Made by a program: the position numbers and the translations under genes
Shown here: one piece after another, positions 6,529 through 13,291 of the stretch
Layout: the number at the start of each line of letters is the position of its first letter
Numbering within the stretch: the first letter of the stretch is position 1
Source of the DNA: CAZLLV01 sp964560325
GTDB taxonomy: Bacteria; Acidobacteriota; Thermoanaerobaculia; Multivoradales; DATKCC01
Reading direction: 5' to 3'
NCBI GenBank assembly: GCA_964560325.1
Contig: CAZLLV010000370.1
Span: 1 to 13,890 of the forward strand
DNA: 13,890 bases
Notes under the pieces: generated by a model
Told to the model about the DNA's origin: nothing
The model's input: only the letters and a program-made list of their open reading frames with translations
Database searches by the model: none

Positions 6529-7950
6529 TTGGAGCTCGACACCCTGCTCAAGCTCATGACCTCGCGTGGCGCTTCGGACCTCCACCTGAAGCCCACGCGT
6601 CCGCCGCTGCTGCGGATCGACGGCCGGCTCCTGCCGGTCGAGTCGGAAGCCTTGCGCCCGGTCGACATCGAGTCGATGCTGATGTCGGTGCTCACGCCGC
6701 CGCAGCAGGCGAAGCTCGAGGAGAAACTGTCGGTCGACATCGGCTACGGGGTCTCCGGCCTCGCCCGCTTCCGCGGCAACATCTATCGGCAGCGCGGCAC
6801 GCTGGCGGCATCGTTCCGCCGCATCCCGTACGAGATCGAGCCGATCGAGTCGCTCGATCTGCCCGAATCCCTACGCGAGTTCTGCAAGCTCAACCAGGGG
6901 CTGGTGCTGGGCACCGGCCCGACCGGCAGCGGCAAGTCGACCACCCTGGCGGCGCTCGTGCGTCACATCGCGGAGACCCGGCCGGTCCACGTGATCACCA
7001 TCGAAGACCCGATGGAGTTCCTGTTCACGGACGCGGTCGCCTCGATCTCCCAGCGCGAGGTGGGGACCGACACGACCCACTTCAGCGAGGCGCTGCGCAA
7101 CGCCCTGCGCCAGGACCCGGACGTGATCATGGTCGGCGAGATGCGCGACCGGGACACGATCTCGACCGTCATCACCGCCGCCGAGACCGGCCACCTGGTG
7201 TTCTCGACGCTGCACACCAACAGCTCCACGCAGACGGTCGACCGCATCCTGGACGCCTTTCCGGCCGACCAGCAGTCCCAGGTGCGGGCGCAGCTCTCGA
7301 TGGTGCTCAAGGGGGTCGTCTCGATGCAGCTCGTCGAGCGGGCCGACGGCGGCCGCGTACCGGCGCTCGAAATCCTGCGCGCTTCGCCCAAGATCTCGAA
7401 GATGATCGAGAAGGGCGAGACGGCGGCGCTGCTCGAAGAGGTCGAGAGCTCGGTCCGCTACTACAAGATGCAGTCGATGAACCAGTCGCTCCTGGCGCTC
7501 CTCGCGCACGGCACCATCACCTATCAGGAGGCGATGACCCAGTCTTCCGATCCGGAGGACCTCTCCCTGAAGCTCCGCAAGATGTTCCCGCAGATCGAGG
7601 AACGAGGAGGAGACATGAGCCCCGCGACGTCCGATTTCTCGCAGATCCTGGAGCTCCAGGAGTTTCGCCGGCTGTACGAGGAGCAGGAGGACAAGGTCAA
7701 GGCGCGTCTCGGCCAGAAGGACGAGGAGATCGCGCAGCTCCAGCGGCTGGTGCAGGAGCGCGACGGGCGGCTCCAGGAGCTCCAGCAGCACCTCGAGGAG
7801 GCGGCGGAGGAGCGCGACCGGATGAAGGCGGACTACGGGCGGCTGCGCCAGGACGCGCAGGAGAAGATCGACGAGCTGCGCGGCCGGATCAAGGAGCTGA
7901 ACCAGAAGCTGATGGGGGACGAGCGGAAGAGCGGGGGGATCTTCCGGTAG
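6529..7950 (+). CDS. pilT: PilT/PilU-family retraction ATPase with C-terminal coiled-coil extension
   Basis: This is a cytoplasmic hexameric secretion-type ATPase that powers type IV pilus retraction. TTG 6529 gives 473 residues starting ELDTLLKLMTSRGASDLHLK after the initiator, the usual PilT opening; the frame to 6421 adds 36 repeat-encoded residues. Motifs, numbered from the TTG: Walker A GPTGSGKS 130-137, Asp box ITIEDPMEF 156-164, Walker B DVIMVGEMRD 198-207, and His box TGHLVFSTLHTN 220-231. The end of the core (MNQSLLALLAHGTITYQEAM, then LSLKLRKMF) is closer to PilU than to PilT. Ordinary members stop near here at about 345-380 residues. This one continues with about 90 residues of Glu/Gln/Arg-rich heptads (374-462), a strong predicted coiled coil. 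An internal ATG with its own ribosome binding site precedes it. No other pilus gene is in the window. The 3' end overlaps the convergent nucleotidyltransferase gene by 62 bp. Confidence 0.93.
   Translation: MELDTLLKLMTSRGASDLHLKPTRPPLLRIDGRLLPVESEALRPVDIESMLMSVLTPPQQAKLEEKLSVDIGYGVSGLARFRGNIYRQRGTLAASFRRIPYEIEPIESLDLPESLREFCKLNQGLVLGTGPTGSGKSTTLAALVRHIAETRPVHVITIEDPMEFLFTDAVASISQREVGTDTTHFSEALRNALRQDPDVIMVGEMRDRDTISTVITAAETGHLVFSTLHTNSSTQTVDRILDAFPADQQSQVRAQLSMVLKGVVSMQLVERADGGRVPALEILRASPKISKMIEKGETAALLEEVESSVRYYKMQSMNQSLLALLAHGTITYQEAMTQSSDPEDLSLKLRKMFPQIEERGGDMSPATSDFSQILELQEFRRLYEEQEDKVKARLGQKDEEIAQLQRLVQERDGRLQELQQHLEEAAEERDRMKADYGRLRQDAQEKIDELRGRIKELNQKLMGDERKSGGIFR
7604..7617 (+). promoter_or_regulatory. 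Internal ribosome binding site and ATG before the coiled coil of the PilT-like protein
   Basis: GAGGAGGAG at 7604-7612 is followed by AC and an in-frame ATG at 7615-7617. It matches the anti-Shine-Dalgarno sequence better than the start of the full-length gene does. Initiation here would produce a free 111-residue coiled-coil protein (MSPATSDFSQILELQEF...) in the same frame. The site may be functional or a relic of a gene fusion. Confidence 0.5.
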
Positions 7951-9313
7951 CGGACCGCACGAACGCCTCCGCCTCGGCGCGCGTCCGCACGCGGCCTTCG
8001 ACCTGCGCCCATCGGAGCGCCCGGAGCGCTTCGCCCACTTCCGGACCTTCGCCCACGCCCAGAATCGCCGCCACCTCGCGGCCGTCGAGGAGGCGCGGCG
8101 GCGAGACGATCGCCTCCCCTTCCTGCCGGTAGAGCCGCGCGAGCTCGGCCGCCGACGCCTCCCAGGCGGCTCGCCCTTCCGAGCCGTCGCCCGGCAGCAC
8201 CCCCGCGTAGCAGACCGCCGTCGAGGCGAGCTCGCCCAGCCGGTGCAGGAACCGCCGCCGCTCCACCTCGTCCTCCGGCAGCCGCTCGACCGGCAGCAGG
8301 CGGGCCACCGCGCCGGTGTCCTTCCGGGTCAGGTAACCGACCTCGGCGCATCGGGCGAGCGCGTCCGCGATCGTCGCGCCGCCGCCCGGGAGGTGGGCGA
8401 AGGTGAGGGCGAGGCGGGCGATGCGGTGGTCGATCGGGTGGCCGAAGGGGCGCCCCCGGCGGCCCCCGGCGCCGCCGCTCGCCAGCTCGCGCAGGCGGAC
8501 GGCCGTCGGCCCGAGGCGCGAGAGCCGGCCGCACAGCCTGCCGATCTCCCGGGGCTCGGGCGCCGGCTCCCCGGGGCGGCCGAGCCAGAGGCCGGGGTAG
8601 AGGTCGAGCGCCGCGAGGACGGCGGTGCCCCGGGCCGCGTCGGGGTGCGAGAAGAGGATGCCGAGCTCGCTGCGCACCCGCTCGGCAGCGACCGCCACCA
8701 GGTCCGGCGCCGATTCGCGCGCCAGCTCGAGCGTGCCGCTCTCGACGGTGAAGCCGGGGAGCTGGACCAGCAGCCGGGGCAGGCGGAGGACGCGGAGCGG
8801 GTCGCCCCGGAAGCTCTCCGGCGTGGTCGCCCGGAGCACCCGTTGACGCAGGTCGGCGACGCCGCCGTGCGGGTCGATCAGCTCGGCCCGGTCGGCTCCC
8901 CCTCCGAGACGGCCGGGCGGGGCGGGATGGACGGCCAGCGCGATCGAGTCGACCGTGAAGTCGCGCCGGGCGAGGTCGGCCTCGAGCGTCGTCCCCTCGC
9001 GGTCCCAGAGATCGAGCACCCAGGGCGCGGGCTCTTCGCCGAGCGCGATCAACCGGTAGGCGCCGAAGTCCTTGCCGCCCAGGCGGACCAGCCGGGCACC
9101 GAGGCGCTCGGCCAGCCGCTCGGCGACCTCCTCGCCGCGGCTGCCGACCACCGCGTCGAGGTCGCGGCTCGGCAGTCCGAGGAAGCGGTCGCGCAGGATG
9201 CCGCCGACCAGGTGGCTCTCGACGCCGAGCCCGTACGCCACGTCCGCGAGCGTCCGCACCGCTTCGTGGTGCAGGAGGACGTGGAAGCTCCGGATCGTCG
9301 GCGGCGCGAGCAT
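7889..9313 (-). CDS. cca: tRNA nucleotidyltransferase (CCA-adding enzyme) / poly(A) polymerase family
   Basis: The enzyme is a cytoplasmic class II nucleotidyltransferase that adds or repairs the 3' CCA of tRNA; a poly(A) polymerase or A-adding-only role cannot be excluded by eye. ATG 9313 gives 474 residues. The frame reaches 9391, but the extra 26 residues look non-coding. Numbered from 9313: LVGGILRDRFLG 35-46 binds the nucleotide; RDLDAVV holds the catalytic Asp51 and Asp53; ARRDFTVDSIAL around 115-126 is the RRDF(T/S) motif; FRGDPLRVLR 168-177 corresponds to the conserved EDPLRxLR element, here with Gly for Glu. An alpha-helical C-terminal domain follows. It ends in LLDGREVAAILGVGEGPEVG and a further WAQVEGRVRTRAEAEAFV, typical of bacterial CCA enzymes without an HD domain. 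The 3' end runs into the convergent pilT-like gene. Confidence 0.9.
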   Translation of the reverse strand: MLAPPTIRSFHVLLHHEAVRTLADVAYGLGVESHLVGGILRDRFLGLPSRDLDAVVGSRGEEVAERLAERLGARLVRLGGKDFGAYRLIALGEEPAPWVLDLWDREGTTLEADLARRDFTVDSIALAVHPAPPGRLGGGADRAELIDPHGGVADLRQRVLRATTPESFRGDPLRVLRLPRLLVQLPGFTVESGTLELARESAPDLVAVAAERVRSELGILFSHPDAARGTAVLAALDLYPGLWLGRPGEPAPEPREIGRLCGRLSRLGPTAVRLRELASGGAGGRRGRPFGHPIDHRIARLALTFAHLPGGGATIADALARCAEVGYLTRKDTGAVARLLPVERLPEDEVERRRFLHRLGELASTAVCYAGVLPGDGSEGRAAWEASAAELARLYRQEGEAIVSPPRLLDGREVAAILGVGEGPEVGEALRALRWAQVEGRVRTRAEAEAFVRSATGRSPRSSARPPSASGSAP

Positions 9314-9324
9314 GGCGAGGCGGC

Positions 9325-9354
9325 AGCGTAGAGAAACGATTCCAGCCGAGTCAA
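9325..9354 (-). promoter_or_regulatory. Probable promoter of the nucleotidyltransferase gene
   Basis: On the minus strand TTGACT (9354-9349) is followed after 18 bases by TACGCT (9330-9325). The expected start near 9318 would leave only about five untranslated bases before ATG 9313. That agrees with the lack of a Shine-Dalgarno sequence there. Confidence 0.45.
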
Positions 9355-9398
9355 CCGAGCACTTTCGAAGCGGAAGAAGCGTCGAGAGCACAATGAGT

Positions 9399-9404
9399 TA
9401 AACT
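9399..9404 (+). promoter_or_regulatory. Possible -10 box of the amidase gene
   Basis: TAAACT (four of six of the consensus) lies 14 bases before the ATG at 9419, predicting a leader of about seven bases. AGGGA at 9413-9417 is too close to the ATG to act as a normal ribosome binding site. No convincing -35 was found. Confidence 0.3.
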
Positions 9405-9418
9405 CCCGCTTCAGGGAA

Positions 9419-11284
9419 ATGGGGATAACTCTGGATCGAACAAGGCGAATCGCGCTCTGCCTCCTGCTCGCCGCGCTCGCGGCGGCCTGGGCGTCCGTGG
9501 CCGAAGCGGCGACGTTGCGCCGGAACATCGCGGGCTCGGAGGAGGGGCTGGTGGCGGTCTACTCCGACGAGCCGGAGATCTACGTGGAGGCCGCGCCGCG
9601 CGACGGCGAGGGGCTCTACGCCTTCGCCCGCCGTCTGTGCGGCTCGGCCTCCGCCGCGGAGGCCATCTCCGCCGCCAACGGCGGGGACGAGCATCTGCTC
9701 GCCGGCGTGCGTTACCGGGTGCCGTACGACCGCCTGCGCGAGGAGCTCAAGGCGCGCGCGGTGCGGACCCTCTTCCCCAGCGACCGGGCCGACGCCGAGG
9801 GCTGGCGCCACAAGGTGCTCGGGGGCGGCCCGCTCGGGCGCGCCGACCTCTGGGACGTCGCGCGCTGGTTCACCGGCCGGGGCGAGACGTTCGGCGACAT
9901 CCGCGCCTTCAACGGCCTGTCCGAGGAGGAGCTGCGGGCCGGGCAAGAGGTGGTGATCCCGGACGCGCTGCTCTTGCCGGGCCTGCGCAGCGACGCGCCG
10001 GCCGGGAGCAGCGCCGCCTCGTTCTCTCCCTCGCAGTCGCCTCCCGCCGCCGTGCCCACGCTGTCGCCGGCGGAGCTGGTGGCGCCGGCGGCGGGCGCCT
10101 CCGACGTCCCCTACCGGCTCGAGTACGGGATGGACCGCGACGGCGAGTACGCCGTCTACCGCCTGAAGCCGGGCGAGGCGCTCTACTCGAGCGTCGTCGT
10201 CCGCTTCATCGGCGCCGTCCTCGCGCCCGACGTCAACGCCCTGGCGAACGAGGTCGCCACGCGCAGCGCCATCGACGACGTGACCGACATCCCGGTCGGC
10301 CACGCGGTCAAGATCCCGTTCGACCTGCTGCTGCCCGAGTACCTGCCGGCCGGCCACCAGCGGCGGCAGGAGTACGAGGCGGGGCTGCGCGAGAGCGGCC
10401 AGTTCACCAACCGGGTGCGGACCGCGAACCTCGCCGGCGTGACGGTGATCCTCGACGCCGGCCACGGCGGCGTCGACTCCGGCGCCACCTACGGCGGGGT
10501 CTGGGAGAGCCTTTACGTCTACGACATCAAGCTGCGGGTCAAGCGGCTGCTCGAATCGCTGACCGCGGCCGACGTGGTGGTCACGACCCGCGACGGCTCC
10601 GACTTCCGCATCCCCGAGCGCGACGTGCTGCCCTTCTCGCGCGGGCACGTGGTGCTCACCGACCCGCCCTACCCGATCGCCGACACGACGGTCGGCGTCA
10701 ACCTGCGCTGGTACCTCGCGAACAGCGTCTACCAGCGCACCGTCTCGCGCGTGCGCGATCCGCAGAAGGTCGTCTTCCTGTCGATCCACGCCGACTCCCT
10801 CCACCCCTCGATCCGCGGCGCGATGGCCTACATCCCGGGCGCGTCGTTGCGCCGCGGGTCGTTCCGCAAGGCGGGCTCGGTCTACGAGGCGCGGCGCGAG
10901 TGGCGCGAGCAGCCGTCGGTCGAGTTCTCGTGGAAGGAGCGGATCGAGAGCGAGGGTCTGTCGCGCCAGCTCGCCGAGGAGATGGTCGCCTCGCTGCGCC
11001 GCAACGAGGTCGCGATCCACCCCTTCAAGCCGGTGCGCGAGAAGATCATCCGCAGCCGCCACAACGAGTTCGTGCCGGCGGTGCTGCGCTACAACGCGGT
11101 GCCGGCCAAGGTGCTGCTCGAGGTCTGCAACCTGGCGAACGAAGAAGACCGGAAGCTCCTCCAGACGCGGGCCTTCCGGCAGCGGGTGGCCGAGTCCGTG
11201 GTCGAGTCGATCCTGCGCTACTACGGCCAGGCCGACGGGTTCGAGGAGACGTTGCGGATGGCGGCCTCGGCCGGGGCGCGGTAG
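9419..11284 (+). CDS. Exported N-acetylmuramoyl-L-alanine amidase with LysM-like repeats
   Basis: This 621-residue zinc amidase should cut the bond between N-acetylmuramic acid and the peptide stem of peptidoglycan. Residues 1-30 are a signal peptide (RRIALCLLLAALAAAWASVAEA). Three degenerate LysM-like segments appear at about 46-103, 130-183 and 244-309; each ends in a form of V-x-I/V-P (RYRVPY, EVVIPD, AVKIPF). A Ser/Pro/Ala-rich linker (about 190-230) separates the second and third. The Amidase_3 domain begins at about 340 (VTVILDAGHGG) and has zinc ligands His349, Glu363 and His457 (SIHAD) and catalytic Glu568 (VLLEVCN). The catalytic domain carries two unusually long insertions, between Glu363 and His457 and between His457 and Glu568. 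The gene is divergent from the nucleotidyltransferase, and its stop precedes the sigma factor promoter by only six bases. It probably acts in cell-wall turnover or cell separation. Confidence 0.93.
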   Translation: MGITLDRTRRIALCLLLAALAAAWASVAEAATLRRNIAGSEEGLVAVYSDEPEIYVEAAPRDGEGLYAFARRLCGSASAAEAISAANGGDEHLLAGVRYRVPYDRLREELKARAVRTLFPSDRADAEGWRHKVLGGGPLGRADLWDVARWFTGRGETFGDIRAFNGLSEEELRAGQEVVIPDALLLPGLRSDAPAGSSAASFSPSQSPPAAVPTLSPAELVAPAAGASDVPYRLEYGMDRDGEYAVYRLKPGEALYSSVVVRFIGAVLAPDVNALANEVATRSAIDDVTDIPVGHAVKIPFDLLLPEYLPAGHQRRQEYEAGLRESGQFTNRVRTANLAGVTVILDAGHGGVDSGATYGGVWESLYVYDIKLRVKRLLESLTAADVVVTTRDGSDFRIPERDVLPFSRGHVVLTDPPYPIADTTVGVNLRWYLANSVYQRTVSRVRDPQKVVFLSIHADSLHPSIRGAMAYIPGASLRRGSFRKAGSVYEARREWREQPSVEFSWKERIESEGLSRQLAEEMVASLRRNEVAIHPFKPVREKIIRSRHNEFVPAVLRYNAVPAKVLLEVCNLANEEDRKLLQTRAFRQRVAESVVESILRYYGQADGFEETLRMAASAGAR

Positions 11285-11290
11285 GGGCTC

Positions 11291-11318
11291 GGAACTTTCC
11301 TCGGAGGCGCGGGTCTAA
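11291..11318 (+). promoter_or_regulatory. ECF (sigma-E-type) promoter, likely autoregulatory
   Basis: GGAACTT at 11291-11297 and TCTAA at 11314-11318 (GTCTAA from 11313) are separated by 16 bases. This matches the known sigma-E/RpoE-type consensus with its AAC core in the -35. It stands directly before an ECF sigma gene, so positive autoregulation is the natural reading. Transcription would start near 11325. Confidence 0.75.
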
Positions 11319-11330
11319 GATCGTGTGACG

Positions 11331-11963
11331 ATGCCGCTCGCGCCCACCGCCGATCTCGGGTCCGCCCGCTCGCGCGAGGTCACCCTCGCCGAGCGGCACC
11401 GGTGGGGAGACGCGGCGGCGTTCGACGAGATCTACCGCGAGCACTCCGAGATGGTCTACAACCTCGCCCTGCGCCTGTCCGGCGACGCCGGGCGCGCCGA
11501 CGACCTCTCGCAGGAGGTCTTCCTGCGCATCCACCGCCACCTGGGGAAGTTTCGAGGGCGCTCGTCGCTCAAGACCTGGATCTACCGCGTGACCGTGAAC
11601 CACTGTCGGAGCCGGCTGGCGCGCCGCCGGTTGCTCACGCGCTCGATCGACGCCGCTCCGGGCGAGGGGGGCGGCCGGGAGGGCCGAGAGCCGCCGATCG
11701 TGCTGACCGATCCGGCGCGCGGGCCGGAGGAGCGGGCGATGGCGGGAGACGCCCAGAAGATCTTGCAGGCGGCGCTCGCCGAGCTGCCGGTGGTGTTTCG
11801 CGAGGCGGTGGTGCTGCGCGACCTCGAAGGGCTCGCCTACGACGAGGTCGCGGAGGTGCTGGGGGCGCGGATCGGGACGGTGCGTTCGCGGATCGCCCGC
11901 GGGCGGGGGATGCTGCGGGATGTGCTGACGAGGAACCGAGGAGACGAGGAGCTTTCGCCATGA
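11331..11963 (+). CDS. RpoE-like ECF RNA polymerase sigma factor
   Basis: The 210-residue protein has only sigma-2 and sigma-4 regions. Sigma-2 is about 31-97, with the core-binding DDLSQEVFLRIHRHLGKF and FRGRSSLKTWIYRVTVN. A Gly/Glu/Arg-rich linker spans about 108-140. Sigma-4 is about 142-198, with LPVVFREAVVLRDLEGLAY and the DNA-binding helix VLGARIGTVRSRIARGR. It directs RNA polymerase to GGAACTT/TCTAA-type promoters such as the one just upstream. The ATG at 11331 is used. A GTG at 11325 in the same frame sits exactly at the predicted transcription start and could be a leaderless start, adding two residues. The stop overlaps the anti-sigma ATG (ATGA), implying coupled translation. The inducing stress is not evident; envelope stress is the usual signal when the anti-sigma is membrane-anchored. 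Confidence 0.95.
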   Translation: MPLAPTADLGSARSREVTLAERHRWGDAAAFDEIYREHSEMVYNLALRLSGDAGRADDLSQEVFLRIHRHLGKFRGRSSLKTWIYRVTVNHCRSRLARRRLLTRSIDAAPGEGGGREGREPPIVLTDPARGPEERAMAGDAQKILQAALAELPVVFREAVVLRDLEGLAYDEVAEVLGARIGTVRSRIARGRGMLRDVLTRNRGDEELSP

Positions 11964-12604
11964 GCCGGGGAATGCCGGGCGCTGTGGTCTGCGCCGACGA
12001 GAGTCTGCTGTCGGCCTATCTGGATGGGGAGTTGGCGGCGGCGGAGGAGCGCGCGGTGGAGGATCACCTGGCGCTCTGTCCGGGTTGCCGGGCGGACCTG
12101 GACGGTCTGCGATCGGTGGTGCGGCGCCTGCGCGATCTCCAGCGGGCGACGCCGCCGGTGGCGCTGGGGCACGCGGTGGCGCGGCGGGTGGCGCTCGATG
12201 CGCGGCCGTCGGGGCTCTTCGGGCGGTTGGAGGAAGCGCTGCGGCGCTGGGTGGTCGATCCGGGGACGCTGGTTTTGTTCGGGACGGTGCTGGCGCTGGC
12301 GGCGATCGCGACGGTCTTTGCTGTGAGCGTGGAGGAGTCGAACGGGCGGCCGGTGGCGGCGGAGCGTGGGGCGGATTGGTCGGGGGTGGAGCTGGTGAGC
12401 GTGGTGGTGGGTGGGCGGCAGTTCGAGCGGGACGGGGCGGTGTGGCGGGAGCGGGGGGTGGGGGAGGCGGAGCGGACGGTCGTGGTGGGTTCGCCGGAGG
12501 GGGAGTCGATCTTGGCGGGGTTGCCGCGGCTGCGGGAGCTGCTGCGGAGCTCGGAGGGGATCGTGATGCGCGGCGACGAGGGTGGGATCTTGCTCCAACC
12601 GTAG
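11960..12604 (+). CDS. Membrane-anchored zinc-binding anti-sigma factor
   Basis: The ATG at 11960 overlaps the sigma gene stop and has GAGGAG eight bases upstream. The 214-residue product begins with a zinc-binding anti-sigma domain: LSAYLDGELAAAEERAVEDH, then the HxxxCxxC motif His36-Cys40-Cys43, with a further Cys11 placed as in the redox-sensing RsrA. A single membrane segment lies at about 102-124 (GTLVLFGTVLALAAIATVFAV). It places about 90 C-terminal residues outside the cytoplasm, rich in Val, Gly, Arg and Glu. The protein should hold the neighbouring sigma factor inactive at the membrane until a signal releases it. Codon use shifts here towards G-ending codons (GTG, GCG, GGG) compared with the C-ending style upstream. 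The last codons (EGIVMRG...) recur as an orphan fragment about 1 kb downstream. Confidence 0.92.
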   Translation: MSRGMPGAVVCADESLLSAYLDGELAAAEERAVEDHLALCPGCRADLDGLRSVVRRLRDLQRATPPVALGHAVARRVALDARPSGLFGRLEEALRRWVVDPGTLVLFGTVLALAAIATVFAVSVEESNGRPVAAERGADWSGVELVSVVVGGRQFERDGAVWRERGVGEAERTVVVGSPEGESILAGLPRLRELLRSSEGIVMRGDEGGILLQP

Positions 12605-12630
12605 GGGATCGGTGGTTGGGAGGCGAATTG

Positions 12631-12909
12631 CCTGCGGCGTCGGGTCCGGCCGGGGGCTCTCGCGCCTCCGGCACGGCGATCGACCGGATCGCCCCTCCTC
12701 ACCCCGTCCCTCTCCTCCCCGCGCGGGGCGGAGAGGGCGCCACCCCCCGACCCATTCCCACCAAGCGAGTTCCTGGCCCTTGAGATGAGCCTCACGTGGA
12801 TTCGCTTCGCCGGGGACCCGGCGTGCACTCCGACCGGCCTTGCCGGCTCGGCTCGCTCAACCGCGCTCCGGCGCGAGAGCCCCCGGCCGGACCCTCGGGT
12901 TCGGTGGTG
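12631..12909. repeat. Direct repeat copy A with internal inverted arms (upstream of brnT)
   Basis: Two blocks match copy B downstream in the same orientation. The left block 12631-12677 is 45/47 identical to 13686-13732. The right block 12789-12909 is 119/121 identical to 13758-13878. The 111-base spacer (12678-12788) is unlike the 25-base spacer of copy B. Within each copy a perfect 25-base inverted pair exists; here it is 12642-12666 against 12870-12894, starting GGGTCCGGCCGGGGG on the left. The right block also contains small palindromes such as CCGGGGACCCGG and GGCCTTGCCGGC. No convincing protein-coding gene fits; frames across it are unsupported. It covers most of the 400-base interval between the anti-sigma and brnT genes. 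Confidence 0.85.
12708..12737. repeat. CCCTCTCC...GGAGAGGG hairpin in the spacer of repeat copy A
   Basis: CCCTCTCC-T-CCCC and GGGG-C-GGAGAGGG pair over 12 positions with one mismatch around a GCGC loop, preceded by CCTCACCCCGT. This resembles a short palindromic intergenic repeat seen in many GC-rich genomes. It may also serve as the terminator of the sigma/anti-sigma operon, although it is about 100 bases past the stop and has no T-run. Confidence 0.55.
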
Positions 12910-12950
12910 TGCCGACCACGGTCGCGGCCAGGCCTGTCGCTGAAGAGACA

Positions 12951-12997
12951 GTCGAATCGACTCTCCGGGCCAGCGTTGTACGCCATTGGCTTATAAT
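12951..12997 (+). promoter_or_regulatory. Promoter and candidate operator of the brnT-XRE operon
   Basis: A perfect TATAAT at 12992-12997 lies six bases before GTG 13004, predicting a leaderless transcript. No consensus -35 sits 17 bases upstream. A perfect small palindrome GTCGA-A-TCGAC at 12951-12961 lies just above the -35 position, and CTGTC/GACAG (12934-12938, 12947-12951) abuts it. Either could be the operator for the XRE antitoxin, since such operons are normally self-repressed. Confidence 0.5.
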
Positions 12998-13003
12998 CAG
13001 CTC

Positions 13004-13291
13004 GTGCGGGTGGAGTGGGATGAGGCGAAGAACCGAGCCAACGAGTGGAAGCACGGGGTCTCGTTCGAGGAGGCGTCGGAGCTGTTTCGGGGCCGAGAGT
13101 ATCTGGAGGTCTTCGACGACGCCCACTCCGATCGCGAGGATCGCTTCATCGCGATCGGACCGATTCGGCGCGGGCTCGTGCTGATCGCCTGGACGGAGCG
13201 GGACGAGGAGACGATCCGCATCATCAGCGCCCGCTGGGCGACGCGGCGGGAGCGGACCGTGTTCGAGAGGTACCTGGAGAGACTGCGATGA
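13004..13291 (+). CDS. brnT: BrnT family toxin (RelE-like ribonuclease)
   Basis: BrnT toxins are small RelE-fold ribonucleases that stop translation by cutting RNA and are neutralised by a co-encoded antitoxin. The start is placed at GTG 13004, giving 95 residues that open RVEWDEAKNRANEWKHGVSF after the initiator, the standard BrnT N-terminus. A TTG at 12986 would add six residues, but the TATAAT box lies within that extension. Further family marks are DDAHSDREDRFIAIGPIRRG and TIRIISARWATRRER near residues 71-84. The length is normal for the family and nothing looks truncated. The stop overlaps the antitoxin ATG (ATGA), so the two are translationally coupled. The pair lies between two direct repeats, unlike the housekeeping genes around it. 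Confidence 0.92.
   Translation: MRVEWDEAKNRANEWKHGVSFEEASELFRGREYLEVFDDAHSDREDRFIAIGPIRRGLVLIAWTERDEETIRIISARWATRRERTVFERYLERLR

Noticed and set aside
9398..11062. A 554-codon minus-strand frame opposite the amidase
   Set aside because: It is a shadow of the amidase, whose zinc ligands and signal peptide are unmistakable.
12064..12828. Minus-strand frame beginning MHAGSPAKRI, with a relative at 12997-13797
   Set aside because: Both start inside the duplicated repeat and run antisense to recognised genes. The shared N-terminus only reflects the repeat.
12605..13003. Possible small gene or CRISPR-like array in the gap before brnT
   Set aside because: No regularly spaced short repeats are present; the frames lack ribosome binding sites and coincide with the repeat element.
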